64,000 nt of DNA from Sulfuritalea hydrogenivorans sk43H (GCF_000828635.1 NZ_AP012547.1:1364001-1428000), one strand, 5' to 3'; shown: positions 39,756 to 48,757, counted from the first letter of the stretch. Program-made: numbers and translations. The notes: generated from the letters alone by a model not told the origin.

Positions 39756-40992
39756 GAGTCGGCGCTGGCGCTACGGCGATTATTCGGCCGCCGCAGACTG
39801 CAGGCGGGGCGACTGGTGTCGGCAATGCCTCGCTCGGCGACAGCGACTCCAGAAACGCCAGCAGATCATCCGTTTCCTCGGCGCTGAGCTTCAGCGGCTT
39901 GAGGATGCGCTCGCCGTCGGCATGCAGGCGGTCCTCATCCAGATCCGAGTAATGCCGCACCACCTCGCGCAGCGTGGCGAGGCTGCCGTTGTGCATGTAG
40001 GGCGCGGTGAGCGTCAGGTTGCGCAGGCTCGGCACCTTGAACTCGCCGAAATTGCGATGCTCGGGCCGCAGGTGCTGGGTGCCGGTCGCGTTGTTGCGCG
40101 CCGCATCGTCGTTGTACGTGCCGAGCAGGTTCCAGGGGCTGGCCAGCAGGCGCTTGATGCCGCCCTGGCGGCCGGGATCGACGCCGGTCGGTTTGATGAA
40201 AAACGGTATGCCGATGTCGCCGAATTCGCCGTTGCTGAACAGCGGCCCGGCGTGGCAGGTCGCGCACTGCCCGCGACCGAGGAACAGGCGCAGGCCGCGC
40301 TTCGCCGCTGCCGGGTAGGCTGCGATGGCCCGCGCATCCTTGCGTTCGAGCGCATCGCGGAACGTGTCGAATGCGCTGGGCGGCGAGACCAGCGTCTCCT
40401 GCCAGGCGGCAATCGCCTTGGCGATGTTGACCAGCAGTTCCGGATCGCTCGCGTGGGGTGGCTTGCCGAAGGCCAGCCGGTAATGGCAATCCAGCGCGGC
40501 CTTGTCGCGCAGCACGCGTGCCGCGCGCGCCGCGTTGCCGCCCATCTCGCGCGCATCGAGGATGGGACGCAGGCTCGCCGACCACAGGCTGTCGTGGCCG
40601 CCGTCCCAGCCAAACCAGCGCTGGTGTCGCACATTGAGCAGGCTGGGCGTGTTGCGCACGTCGTCGACCAGGCCGCGAGCCACGGCGCGGCCGTCCTGAA
40701 AGCCCCGCTCCGGTTGGTGACAGGTGGCGCAGGCGACGCGCCGGTTGGCCGACAGGCGCGGCTCGAAGAACAGGTCGCGGCCCAACCGGATCGCCGCGGC
40801 ATTGCCCGAAACGCGGTTGCCGGGGTCGCCGGTCCACGGCAGCGGCCAGGGGCCGTGGGCGGCGATGCGGCCGAGTTCAGCGGAGGTGAACTCAGTGATC
40901 TCTTCGGTGGCGGATACAAGCGTTGCCAGCGCAAACAGCACGACGGCGAGGCTCAGACGCCGCGGCACGCGCTCATTCAATCTGCACGTCAT
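39736..40992 (-). CDS. Di-haem cytochrome c peroxidase family (MauG/CcpA-like)
   Basis: A periplasmic protein of 418 residues with a signal peptide ([15 protein letters not shown]). It has two c-type haem sites, CATCH (C88, C91, H92) and QCATCHAG (about 243), and the family segments RNTPSLLN and [16 protein letters not shown]. Its partner substrate is unknown. The start is uncertain: ATG 40992 overlaps the upstream gene by 20 bp; GTG 40968 would give a cleaner signal peptide. It is the last gene of a three-gene periplasmic operon. Confidence 0.88.
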   Translation of the reverse strand: MTCRLNERVPRRLSLAVVLFALATLVSATEEITEFTSAELGRIAAHGPWPLPWTGDPGNRVSGNAAAIRLGRDLFFEPRLSANRRVACATCHQPERGFQDGRAVARGLVDDVRNTPSLLNVRHQRWFGWDGGHDSLWSASLRPILDAREMGGNAARAARVLRDKAALDCHYRLAFGKPPHASDPELLVNIAKAIAAWQETLVSPPSAFDTFRDALERKDARAIAAYPAAAKRGLRLFLGRGQCATCHAGPLFSNGEFGDIGIPFFIKPTGVDPGRQGGIKRLLASPWNLLGTYNDDAARNNATGTQHLRPEHRNFGEFKVPSLRNLTLTAPYMHNGSLATLREVVRHYSDLDEDRLHADGERILKPLKLSAEETDDLLAFLESLSPSEALPTPVAPPAVCGGRIIAVAPAPTPSRSGR

Positions 40993-41434
40993 GGGTCAGG
41001 CGCACGAGTTCCTTGCCGCTTTGCACTTCGAAGGCGAGTTCCCAGCGTCCAGCCATGTGGAACATCATGCCCTCGACGCGGAAGCGGCCGTCGCCCAGCG
41101 GCGTGATTGCCGGGCGATAGTTCATGCCGTGCCGGTGCTCGGGCATCGTGGCGTCGGCCTTGTGCAGGCGTGCGGCGGAGATGCCGCTTTTGTCGCACAG
41201 TTGCACGTCCAGCGCGAAATGCTTCGCCATCGGTATCCGGCCGGTCTTTCCGAGCGGCTGATAGGCGAGCAGCAGGCCGTCCTTCCTGAGCACCGTACCA
41301 TCGGCCGCTATCGGACAGGCGGCATTCACTGCGCCTGCCATCAAGCAAAAGGCCAACGTGCCGAGCTGGTAATCGCCGTACCGCCAGCGCCGTCCCACCA
41401 GGGGATACCGCTTCGCATAACTTCTGTCCTTCAT
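40973..41434 (-). CDS. YtkA-like domain protein, exported
   Basis: A 153-residue protein with a basic N-terminus and a hydrophobic segment (LGTLAFCLMAGAVNA) followed by ACPIA, consistent with export. The C-terminal domain contains EHRHGMNYRP and FHMAGRWELAFEV, the pattern of YtkA/FixH-like beta-sandwich domains that often sit near copper or cytochrome proteins. ATG 41434 overlaps the amidohydrolase stop (ATGA). The first 22 residues overlap a dispersed DNA repeat and may not be native. Confidence 0.7.
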   Translation of the reverse strand: MKDRSYAKRYPLVGRRWRYGDYQLGTLAFCLMAGAVNAACPIAADGTVLRKDGLLLAYQPLGKTGRIPMAKHFALDVQLCDKSGISAARLHKADATMPEHRHGMNYRPAITPLGDGRFRVEGMMFHMAGRWELAFEVQSGKELVRLTHDVQIE

Positions 41435-42303
41435 TGCTTCGTCGCCATCATCGCGGCGAACAAAGCTTCGCCATTGCGCCAGCCGATCTTCTCGGCAATC
41501 TCGCGCGGCAAGTCGGCCAGCCAGGCGCGCGACCAGTCGGCGTGCTCGGCAATGTAGTACCAGCGCTCCGGCGTAAAGGTATCGGTGCCGACCAGGAAGC
41601 GGTCGGGAAATTCGACGAAGGCCTCGCGCCAGGCCGGGTCGAGCTTGCCGCCGCTGGCGTGATCGTTGCGGTAGGCCAGGTCGGCATGCAGCTTGCGGTG
41701 CTTCCTCAGCATCGCGCGCACCGCCTCGGGCCGGTCGAAGCCGGAATGCGCCCAGAGGATGCGCGCCTCGGGGTCCTGCGCCAGCACCCGCTCGATCGCG
41801 TCGCTGTCGCCGTGCAGGTGCAGCCAGAGCTTGTGCTGCTTCGCCAGTTGCACCGTACGCCGCACCACCGGCAGGTCGGCGTCGGCGCCATAGACGTGGA
41901 ACTCGCCGATCGCCGCGTAGCGATACTGCTTCAGCCGCGCTTCGAGGTGGGGGATGATGGTCTCGTCGCGCACCCAGCTCGAAAGCTCGCCGCGCTTGCG
42001 ATAGGGCCGCAGGGACGGCACGACCAGGTCCGGCGCTTCGGCGTAAAGCTTCTGCGTGCCCTCGTCGCTGGAACTGGACACCATCGCCCGCTTGAGGCCC
42101 GCCTTGCGCAGGATGGCGATGGCCGCCTTGGGCGGGGTGCTTTCCCAGGCGTCATGGCTGTAGTGGATGTGGGCGTCGAAGATCGGCAGCTTCGGCTCGG
42201 CGGCGGAGGCGAGCGGCAGCGCCAGCATGGCGCCGCACAGCCAGCGCAGGAAAAGCGTCCGGGGCAGGGAAGGCGTCGCCGCGATCTGCTTGTGTGCTTT
42301 CAT
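41431..42303 (-). CDS. Exported amidohydrolase (TIM-barrel metal-dependent hydrolase)
   Basis: A 290-residue protein with a signal peptide (LRWLCGAMLALPLASAA). The mature part opens with FDAHIHYSHD (HxH at 45-47), then GEFHVYG, LHLHGDSDA, WAHSGFDRPE and VGTDTFTPERWY, which are the metal-ligand strands of the amidohydrolase 2 family. ATG 42303 has GGAG. It heads the operon with the YtkA-like and peroxidase genes. The substrate is unknown. Confidence 0.83.
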   Translation of the reverse strand: MKAHKQIAATPSLPRTLFLRWLCGAMLALPLASAAEPKLPIFDAHIHYSHDAWESTPPKAAIAILRKAGLKRAMVSSSSDEGTQKLYAEAPDLVVPSLRPYRKRGELSSWVRDETIIPHLEARLKQYRYAAIGEFHVYGADADLPVVRRTVQLAKQHKLWLHLHGDSDAIERVLAQDPEARILWAHSGFDRPEAVRAMLRKHRKLHADLAYRNDHASGGKLDPAWREAFVEFPDRFLVGTDTFTPERWYYIAEHADWSRAWLADLPREIAEKIGWRNGEALFAAMMATKQ

Positions 42304-42392
42304 GGGCTTCTCCGATCGGGATTCATGAAGCCTCAACAATACCACCGCAAGCTATCTGGCCCGGCGTTGTCCGACGTCCGGCATGTGCAGGC

Positions 42393-43073
42393 TCAGGCGT
42401 CGATTTCGGCGCTCGAAAGCGAATAGCTCAGTCGGTACAAGCCGTAATTCAGCCCGCTGACCGCATGGTTCAAGTGACTGCCGGGTCCGACCATCTCCTG
42501 CGCAAAGGCGGCGACTGCGCCGCTGTCGTAGCCGGTGATGACCAGCGCGGAGTCGACCCCGCGATCCGCGCCGCGGATGCGCTGTTCAGCCGTCATTGCC
42601 GCCGTCTGCGCTGCTTGCAGAAGATGGGCGCTGCCAAGTCCAGTTGTACCGGGAACGCCGGGCAGAGCCTGCTCCAGCAACCAGCGCTGCAGCTCCGCGG
42701 CACGTGATTTCTCCGGCGAGAACCTGATGAGAGCGGCTTCGCCGCCCTGCCCATAGCCGAAGCTTCCCAGAACCGAGCAAAGCCCGCGGCTCATTGCCCG
42801 GTAGTGGGGCATGATCCTCGAAGTCCATGGCGTCGGATTGTTCAGCCTTTCCAGGTAGGCGTCCGATGCAAGGGTCGCAAGGCTCGCCACCTCGTAGAGC
42901 ACCATGTACCGGGGCGCACCCGCAACGGCAGTCCATCGTGTGCCGCGATGAAAGCCCGGAATCGACATGCGCTCCGGCAGATGCTCATGCGTGTGCCAGC
43001 GGTCGTGTTCGTCGATGGCCCCGGCGTCCACATCGAAGGCCAGGAGCATTGCGGCTGAACCTAGCAGGGGCAT
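42393..43073 (-). CDS. Conserved hypothetical, tandem ferredoxin-like (EthD/Dabb-type) domains
   Basis: A 226-residue soluble protein. The start contains HTHEHLPERMSIPGFHRGTRW, a pattern typical of EthD/Dabb-like alpha-beta barrel domains, and a second similar half may lie after residue 110. No catalytic motif stands out. The Shine-Dalgarno for ATG 43073 is weak, so the start could be further in (Met9). Its neighbours give no firm clue. Confidence 0.6.
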   Translation of the reverse strand: MPLLGSAAMLLAFDVDAGAIDEHDRWHTHEHLPERMSIPGFHRGTRWTAVAGAPRYMVLYEVASLATLASDAYLERLNNPTPWTSRIMPHYRAMSRGLCSVLGSFGYGQGGEAALIRFSPEKSRAAELQRWLLEQALPGVPGTTGLGSAHLLQAAQTAAMTAEQRIRGADRGVDSALVITGYDSGAVAAFAQEMVGPGSHLNHAVSGLNYGLYRLSYSLSSAEIDA

Positions 43074-43226
43074 GATTTTCTTGTGAGAGTCAGCGCGGGA
43101 AGTGGTTTCGGCTGCTGACGTTCGGATTCACCGGTGCTGCGCGGCTTCATCGAGCAAGGACTGTGATCACCGGAGGGGGCGGGCGGCACTTGCGGACCTG
43201 TTGAACGAAGCGCTTGACGCTCAGCG

Positions 43227-43622
43227 TTACACTTTGGGCCGGTGAAGCGCACAAAGCTTGTTGCCGTCGGGGTCTCGCACATAGGCCAGATACATCGCAC
43301 CCATCTTGCCCTCACGAAGGCCGGGAGGATTTTCGATCGAGGTGCCACCGTGCGCCACGGCCGCGTCGTGAAACTCGCGCACCTGCTCGGGTGAAATGCA
43401 CTTGAAGCCTATGGTTCCACCGTTGGCGAACGTTGCTGCCTCGCCGTTGATCGGTTCGCTGACGCAGAAGGTACTGCCCTCGTGCCGATAGAAGAGCCGG
43501 TTGTGTCCGGTGCTCGCCTCGTTTCTCAGCGGTTCTCCCGCTCCAAGCGCGGCGAGCACCGCGTCATAGAACCGTTTCGAACGCTCGATGTCATTCGATC
43601 CGACCATCACGTGACTAAACAT
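43227..43622 (-). CDS. VOC-family protein (glyoxalase/bleomycin-resistance fold)
   Basis: A 131-residue single-domain VOC protein. Features: HVMVGSNDIERSKRFYDAVL at the start, FHDAAVAHGG, and the closing strand YVRDPDGNKLCAL carrying a typical metal-ligand region. ATG 43622 follows AGGAGG by 7 nt, so the longer in-frame extension to 43946 is rejected. The substrate is unknown. Confidence 0.85.
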   Translation of the reverse strand: MFSHVMVGSNDIERSKRFYDAVLAALGAGEPLRNEASTGHNRLFYRHEGSTFCVSEPINGEAATFANGGTIGFKCISPEQVREFHDAAVAHGGTSIENPPGLREGKMGAMYLAYVRDPDGNKLCALHRPKV

Positions 43623-43854
43623 GTCTTGCCTCCTGAGTTTTCTGTTTCGTTCCCAACGTACGTCTACCGAGTTATCTCGCATTTGTGTCGCCGAACCTGG
43701 AATGCACGTCAAACAAACTCCATCTTGTTCCAAGGCCTGGGCGACTCGATCGTTTGCCGTGCCCACCAAAATTTTCCTGAAACCCAGCAAGGCGAAATTC
43801 CGATTCGCATGGTACTCCAGGCCGAGCGAATGCCTGGCAGGGCACCGCCGTCCG
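43623..43854. other. Gene-free stretch, possibly a decayed coding remnant
   Basis: No convincing gene. On the minus strand an open frame continues upstream of the VOC start to 43946 with some protein-like phrases (FALLGFRKILVGTANDRVAQALEQ), but without its own start signal. It is noticeably less GC-rich than its neighbours. It may be a relic. Confidence 0.3.
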
Positions 43855-44514
43855 CTACATTGGCTTGTGCGCGCCCGGTGCAAGCGGATGAAGGGTCCTG
43901 TCGGCGATCTCCTCCGCCAGCGGCCGGGCCACACGCAGCATGACATTCAGCAGCTCCTGCGCAATAAGTTCGCGCAGCAGTGCCAGCGGGCCGGGCAGGC
44001 GTACCGAACGGCTGAGTGATCGAGTTTCCTCGGCGTAGAGGCGGAACAACTCATGCAGCAGTTGCGCGAACTCGTCGCGCGAGAAGCTGGCGTGCATGGC
44101 CTCGCGCAGGCGGCGGTCGGCGTCGCGTGCCGCCAGGATTTTCCGTGCGGCATCGTGCAGCAGCTTGATGCGCCGGGTGCGGATCGGGGTGATCTCTTCG
44201 TAGCGAATCACGATGTCGACAGGGAATCTGCCGACACTGCTGAGAAATCCGCGGTCGATTTCCTTGGTGGCTTGCAGCAGCTGGGGCAGGATTTCATCCC
44301 AGTCCGTGGCAGATGCCAGCGCCGGTTCGCGGGCACGCAGGATCACCAGCGAGTCCTTCTTCACTTCCTTGGCGACGTTCATTGCCAGTACCGGTTCCAG
44401 GTGCGGCAGGGCAAGGCGCAGGGGCAGGGCGGCGCGCAGCGCGGTGGTGGTGCGCTGGCTGAAGGCATGCAGAATCCGGCCGTTGAGTCTGGCCAGCGAA
44501 CGCGCCCGCTTCAC
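43855..44514 (-). CDS. Unrecognised protein, distal gene of the frd operon
   Basis: A 219-residue, Arg/Leu-rich, mostly helical protein. No motif I recognise. It starts at GTG 44514, 13 bp after frdD, so it should be co-transcribed with fumarate reductase. Met45 (44382) is an alternative start. Repeated Arg clusters (DADRRLREAMHASFSRDEFA) suggest a soluble, charged protein that might help assembly or bind RNA/membranes, but nothing specific supports a function. Confidence 0.55.
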   Translation of the reverse strand: MKRARSLARLNGRILHAFSQRTTTALRAALPLRLALPHLEPVLAMNVAKEVKKDSLVILRAREPALASATDWDEILPQLLQATKEIDRGFLSSVGRFPVDIVIRYEEITPIRTRRIKLLHDAARKILAARDADRRLREAMHASFSRDEFAQLLHELFRLYAEETRSLSRSVRLPGPLALLRELIAQELLNVMLRVARPLAEEIADRTLHPLAPGAHKPM

Positions 44515-44527
44515 TATGCGGCGATCC

Positions 44528-44869
44528 CTATATGCGCAACAGGTAGATCGCCGACAGGAGGCTGCCGACTATCGCCGCGACATACAGGACAGTCGCGACC
44601 AGCGTGTCCGCGCGCAGGCCGAAGTCGTAGCAGGTGCAGCGCAGGCGGTGCGCCGAACTCCACAGTGAGAGTGCGACGACGCCGAAGAGGATCAGCTTGC
44701 CGAGGCCGCTGCCGGCGAAGGCATGCAGCTTCTCGTAGCTGAGTCCGGCCGGCACGTGGCCGAGCGCGGCGAGGAAGGTGAGGACGACGATCACCGGAAT
44801 GCAGAAGGCGATCACCGTGCCGCCGGCGGCGAAGGGGAACCAGACCACGGGTTTGTGCGATTTGGCCAT
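44528..44869 (-). CDS. frdD: Fumarate reductase membrane anchor subunit D
   Basis: A 113-residue membrane protein with three predicted helices (PFAAGGTVIAFCIPVIVVLTF, LGKLILFGVVALSLW, VLYVAAIVGSLLSAIYLL). Together with FrdC it anchors FrdAB and binds quinol. SSAHRLRCTCYDFG between helices resembles FrdD loops. ATG 44869 lies 1 bp after the frdC stop. Confidence 0.85.
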   Translation of the reverse strand: MAKSHKPVVWFPFAAGGTVIAFCIPVIVVLTFLAALGHVPAGLSYEKLHAFAGSGLGKLILFGVVALSLWSSAHRLRCTCYDFGLRADTLVATVLYVAAIVGSLLSAIYLLRI

Positions 44870-44870
44870 G

Positions 44871-45263
44871 TCAGAACACTCCCGCAAGATAGAGCACGAC
44901 GACCGACAGCGCCGCCCACGCCACGTAGTGCGCGCCGGAAATCACGTTGCCGGGCACGAAGTCTTCGCCGATCTGCAAGGGCATGGCCTTCTGCGTCGCG
45001 TTGAACCAGGTCGCGGCGTGATAGAGGGCGGCGGCCAGGGCCAGCAGGTGGAAGACGATCGAATCGGCGCTCTGCAAAGCCAGCAGGAAGCCTTCCCATG
45101 CGGCGGGGCCGGCGGAGAGGCGCTGCAGGCCAACCACCAGCAGCACGCAGTAGGCGCCGACGAAGATGCTGGTGATCTCGCGCGACATGTAGCGCAAATA
45201 GCGTGGCTGCCGGAAATACCAGGTAGTCGGCGGGCATTCGCGAACCAGGGGTCTGCGGCTCAT
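44871..45263 (-). CDS. frdC: Fumarate reductase membrane anchor subunit C
   Basis: A 130-residue membrane protein with three predicted helices. The N-terminus has the conserved RRPLVRECPPTTWYFRQPRY segment of FrdC, followed by YLRYMSREITSIFVG. ATG 45263 has AGGAGA and overlaps the frdB TGA (ATGA). The longer upstream frame is overlap with frdB. Confidence 0.88.
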   Translation of the reverse strand: MSRRPLVRECPPTTWYFRQPRYLRYMSREITSIFVGAYCVLLVVGLQRLSAGPAAWEGFLLALQSADSIVFHLLALAAALYHAATWFNATQKAMPLQIGEDFVPGNVISGAHYVAWAALSVVVLYLAGVF

Positions 45264-46054
45264 GATATGTCTCCTGCGTCCTCGCGGGAGACGGTATCCC
45301 TTGCGGATTTTCCTCCCGGAATCAGGTGTTCGACGATCCAGTCGATCGAACTGGTGATCTTCATCTGCTGCAAGGCGCTGGCCGGATCGACGTGGGCCGG
45401 GCAGACCTCGGAACAGGCACCGACAAAGGTGCATTCCCAGACCCCTTCGTGGGTGGCGACCACTTCCTGCCGCTCCTTGCGGCCGCCATCGCGCGAATCG
45501 AGGTTGTAGCGGTGGGCCAGGGTCAGCGCCGCCGGGCCGATGAATTTCGGCGTCAGCCCGTACTGCGGGCAGGCGGCGTAGCACAGCATGCAGTTGATGC
45601 ACATGGAATACTGGCGGAACTTCATGAGTTGCGCCGGTGTCTGTTTGTATTCGCCCTCGCTGATCGGCTTCTGCTCTTTCGGGATGACGTAGGGCTTGAC
45701 GCGCTTGAGCTTCTCCATGAAGTCGTCGGGCGCCGTCACCAGATCGCGCTCGACCGGGAAGTGCGCCAGCGGCTCGACGCGGATCACGCCTTCGTAGTCG
45801 CGCAGGAAAGCGTGGCAGGACAGCTTGGGCTCGCCGTTGATCATCATGCCGCAACTGCCGCAGACGGCCATGTGGCAGGACCAGCGGTAGTTGAGCGTCG
45901 GATCGATGTCGGCCTTGACCTTGTTGAGGGCGTCGAGCACCACCCATTCTTCCTGGCAAACCACTTCATAGCGCTGGAAGTGCGCTTCGGTGTCGGTGTC
46001 CGGGTTGTAGCGCAGGACTTCCAGCTGGACGAGTCGTTCTTTCAGTGGCGTCAT
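45260..46054 (-). CDS. frdB: Fumarate reductase iron-sulfur subunit
   Basis: Carries electrons from quinol to FrdA. It has 264 residues. The [2Fe-2S] site is C60, C65, C68, C80. The [4Fe-4S]/[3Fe-4S] motifs are CINCMLCYAACP and CTFVGACSEVCP further on. It is 4 bp coupled to both frdA and frdC. Confidence 0.95.
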   Translation of the reverse strand: MTPLKERLVQLEVLRYNPDTDTEAHFQRYEVVCQEEWVVLDALNKVKADIDPTLNYRWSCHMAVCGSCGMMINGEPKLSCHAFLRDYEGVIRVEPLAHFPVERDLVTAPDDFMEKLKRVKPYVIPKEQKPISEGEYKQTPAQLMKFRQYSMCINCMLCYAACPQYGLTPKFIGPAALTLAHRYNLDSRDGGRKERQEVVATHEGVWECTFVGACSEVCPAHVDPASALQQMKITSSIDWIVEHLIPGGKSARDTVSREDAGDIS

Positions 46055-47808
46055 TTGTGGTCTCCCGAGTAATCGCGCACGCCCGGCGGCGATTTGGTGA
46101 TGACCACGTCGAGGTAATCGACGCGCGGCATGTCCATGCCCTGGTGATGGACCATGGTGTGGCAGAGGAATTTCTTGTCGTCGCGCTCGACGTAATCGAG
46201 GCGCTGGTGCGCACCGCGCGATTCCTTGCGCGCCAGTGCGCCGACGGTGACGGCTTCGGCGCAGTCGAGCATCGAGCCGAGTTCCAGCACCTGGAACAGG
46301 TCGGTGTTGAAGACGCTGCTCTTGTCGGTGAGCTTGACGCGGCGGTAGCGCTGGCGCAACTCGTGGATCTTGTTCACGCCCTCCTGCAGTCCTGCCTCGC
46401 TGCGGTAGATGCCGACGTTCTTTTCCATGGTCTCCTGCATTTCCTTGCGCAGGCCGGACATGGATTCGGTGCCGTCGCTGCGCGAGAAGAGTTCGCTGAT
46501 GCGTTTCGCCGTGGCGTCAGCGCCGACTTTCAGCGCCGCGGCATTCGGCGCCGGCAGGCCCTGCACATGTTCGATGGCGGATAGCGCGGCGCGACGGCCG
46601 AACACCAGCAATTCGACCAGCGAATTCGAACCCAGCCGGTTGGCGCCGTTGAGACTGACGCAGGCGCATTCGCCCGCGGCGAAGAGGCCGGGCAGGGGAG
46701 TGGCGGCCGCCGTATTGGTGGAGATGCCGCCCATCATGTAATGCACCACGGGACGGATCGGCACGGCTTCCTTGACGATGTCGACGCCGAGGTAGGCCTC
46801 GGCCAGTTCGCGCACCAGCGGCAGGCGTTCGTTGATTTTCTTTTCGCCGAGGTGGCGCATGTCGAGCAGCACGCATTCGCCCCATTGCGTGGTCACCGTA
46901 TTACCCTTTTGCAGTTCATGCCAGTAGGCCTGGCTGACGCGGTCGCGCGGTCCGAGTTCCATGGTCTTGAGTTGCGGCTGGCCGACCGGCGTTTCCGGGC
47001 CCATGCCGTAGTCGGCCAGGTAGCGGCGGCCGTGCTTGTTCACCAGGATGCCGCCTTCGCCGCGGCAGGCTTCGGTCAGCAGGCTGCCGGTGTTGGGCAG
47101 GCCGGTCGGGTGGTACTGGACGAACTCCATGTCCTTCAAGGGTGCTCCGGCACGGTAGGCCATGGCCATGCCGTCGCCGGTTTTGATGGCGCCGTTGGTG
47201 GAGAAGGGGAACATGCGGCCGGCGCCGCCGCCGGCGATGATCACCGCCTTGGCGTGGAACTGGCGCAGTTCGCCACTGCGCATTTCCATCGCGGTGAGGC
47301 CCTGGCAACGGCCGTCGTCGACCAGCAGGTCGAGCGCGTAGTACTCGTCGTAGCGCGTGATGGTCGGAAACTGAAGGGAAGTCTGGAACAGGGTGTGCAG
47401 GATGTGGAAACCGGATTTGTCGGCGGCGAACCAGGTGCGTTTCTTCTTCATGCCGCCGAAGGGCCGCACCGCTACCGAACCGTCGGCCTCGCGATTCCAC
47501 GGGCAACCCCAGTGTTCGAGTTGCAGCAGTTCCTTGGGCGCTTCGTGGATGAAGTATTCGACGCAGTCCTGGTCGGAGAGCCAGTCGCCGCCGCCGACGG
47601 TGTCGTCGAAGTGCATGTCGAAGCTGTCGTCCGGCTTGATTACGCCGGCGGCGCCGCCTTCCGCGGCGCAGGTGTGGCTGCGCATCGGATAGACCTTGGA
47701 GATCAGCGCGATGCGCAGATTGGGGGCGGTTTCGGCGAGGGCGATGGCGGCACGCAGGCCGGCACCTCCGGCACCTATGATTGCAACATCGGTCGAGATG
47801 GTTTCCAT
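46051..47808 (-). CDS. frdA: Fumarate reductase flavoprotein subunit
   Basis: Reduces fumarate to succinate with covalently bound FAD. It has 585 residues. The FAD fold GAGGAG (12-17), the flavinylation His45 (RSHTCAAEGG), DMEFVQYHPTGL, the active-site TEACRGEGG and the LFAAGEC segment are in order. ATG 47808 begins METISTDVAIIGAG; a longer frame to 47952 would cover the promoter. The FrdABCD subunit set and FNR-type control favour fumarate reductase over succinate dehydrogenase. Confidence 0.94.
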   Translation of the reverse strand: METISTDVAIIGAGGAGLRAAIALAETAPNLRIALISKVYPMRSHTCAAEGGAAGVIKPDDSFDMHFDDTVGGGDWLSDQDCVEYFIHEAPKELLQLEHWGCPWNREADGSVAVRPFGGMKKKRTWFAADKSGFHILHTLFQTSLQFPTITRYDEYYALDLLVDDGRCQGLTAMEMRSGELRQFHAKAVIIAGGGAGRMFPFSTNGAIKTGDGMAMAYRAGAPLKDMEFVQYHPTGLPNTGSLLTEACRGEGGILVNKHGRRYLADYGMGPETPVGQPQLKTMELGPRDRVSQAYWHELQKGNTVTTQWGECVLLDMRHLGEKKINERLPLVRELAEAYLGVDIVKEAVPIRPVVHYMMGGISTNTAAATPLPGLFAAGECACVSLNGANRLGSNSLVELLVFGRRAALSAIEHVQGLPAPNAAALKVGADATAKRISELFSRSDGTESMSGLRKEMQETMEKNVGIYRSEAGLQEGVNKIHELRQRYRRVKLTDKSSVFNTDLFQVLELGSMLDCAEAVTVGALARKESRGAHQRLDYVERDDKKFLCHTMVHHQGMDMPRVDYLDVVITKSPPGVRDYSGDHK

Positions 47809-47847
47809 TGGGGCCGTCCATGGGTTATTTGTTGTTCTTGGGGCGTC

Positions 47848-47888
47848 AGTATCGGCGCTTTGCAGGCTTTCTTGTTGATTTGTGTCAA
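47848..47888 (-). promoter_or_regulatory. FNR-type box and -10 of frdABCD
   Basis: TTGAC-N4-ATCAA (47875-47888 on the minus strand, forward TTGAT/GTCAA) is a near-perfect FNR/ANR site. A -10-like GATACT lies at 47848-47853, placing the site near -41, the classical activating position. Transcription would start about 33 bp before frdA. Confidence 0.7.
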
Positions 47889-47945
47889 GTCGGGCAGGCG
47901 AGGCACGGCGATGGCGTCGTGGGCCTTCCGCGGGCGTCGGGCAAT

Positions 47946-47975
47946 CTGGCATTCATCGGGCGCTGCCGCTATAAT
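47946..47975 (+). promoter_or_regulatory. Sigma-70 promoter for tpiA
   Basis: CTGGCA (47946-47951) and a perfect TATAAT (47970-47975) with an 18-bp spacer, 32 bp upstream of tpiA. It is divergent from the frd promoter. Confidence 0.55.
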
Positions 47976-48007
47976 GGCGGGCTTCGTGTATACGCTCCTG
48001 AGTCATC

Positions 48008-48757
48008 ATGCGCACTAAACTTGTTGCCGGAAACTGGAAAATGCATGGCAGCCTCGCCACCAACCTGGGGCTGCTGCATGCCGTACGTGATGGCGTAAAG
48101 GGTCCGGCGGAGGTCGCCGTCTGCGTGCCTTACCCCTATCTCGCCCAGGCGCGTGCGGTGCTCGACGGCAGCGGCGTCGCGTGGGGTGCCCAGGATGTCT
48201 CCGAACATGCGCAAGGCGCATGGACGGGCGAGGTGAGCGCAGCGATGCTGGCTGATTTCGGCTGCCGCTATGCCTTGGTAGGCCATTCCGAGCGCCGCTC
48301 CTTTTTCGGCGACACCGATGCAGTGGTCGCCGCCAAGTTTGCCGCGGCGCTCAAGGCCGGGCTGACGCCGGTGCTATGCGTCGGCGAATCCCTGGCCGAA
48401 CGCGAAGCCGGTGTTACCGGTGAAGTGGTGACGCGCCAGATCGATGCCGTGCTTGCCAACTCCGGCGTTGCTGCCTTTGCCAATGCCGTGGTGGCATATG
48501 AGCCGGTATGGGCGATCGGCACCGGGCGTACCGCTTCTCCGGCGCAGGCGCAGGAAGTTCACGCCCTGATCCGTGCCCGTTTTGCACGCGACAGCGCCGA
48601 TGTTGCAGCCGGGCTGCGCATTCTGTACGGCGGTAGCGTCAAGGCGAACAATGCGGCCGAGCTTTTCGGCCAGATCGACATCGATGGCGGTCTCATCGGT
48701 GGCGCCTCGTTGGTGGCGGCGGACTTTCTCGCCATCTGCAGCGCTGCTTCAACATAA
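48008..48757 (+). CDS. tpiA: Triosephosphate isomerase
   Basis: Interconverts dihydroxyacetone phosphate and glyceraldehyde-3-phosphate. It has 249 residues. Catalytic Lys11 (AGNWKM), His in VGHSERR (about 94), Glu in AYEPVWAIGTG (about 164) and the phosphate loop YGGSVKANNA are all present. ATG 48008 is the first codon. It is followed by secG, a common betaproteobacterial arrangement. Confidence 0.97.
   Translation: MRTKLVAGNWKMHGSLATNLGLLHAVRDGVKGPAEVAVCVPYPYLAQARAVLDGSGVAWGAQDVSEHAQGAWTGEVSAAMLADFGCRYALVGHSERRSFFGDTDAVVAAKFAAALKAGLTPVLCVGESLAEREAGVTGEVVTRQIDAVLANSGVAAFANAVVAYEPVWAIGTGRTASPAQAQEVHALIRARFARDSADVAAGLRILYGGSVKANNAAELFGQIDIDGGLIGGASLVAADFLAICSAAST

Noticed and set aside
43622-43946. 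N-terminal extension of the VOC protein
   Set aside because: ATG 43622 has an ideal AGGAGG and matches the VOC start; the extension resembles nothing in the family.
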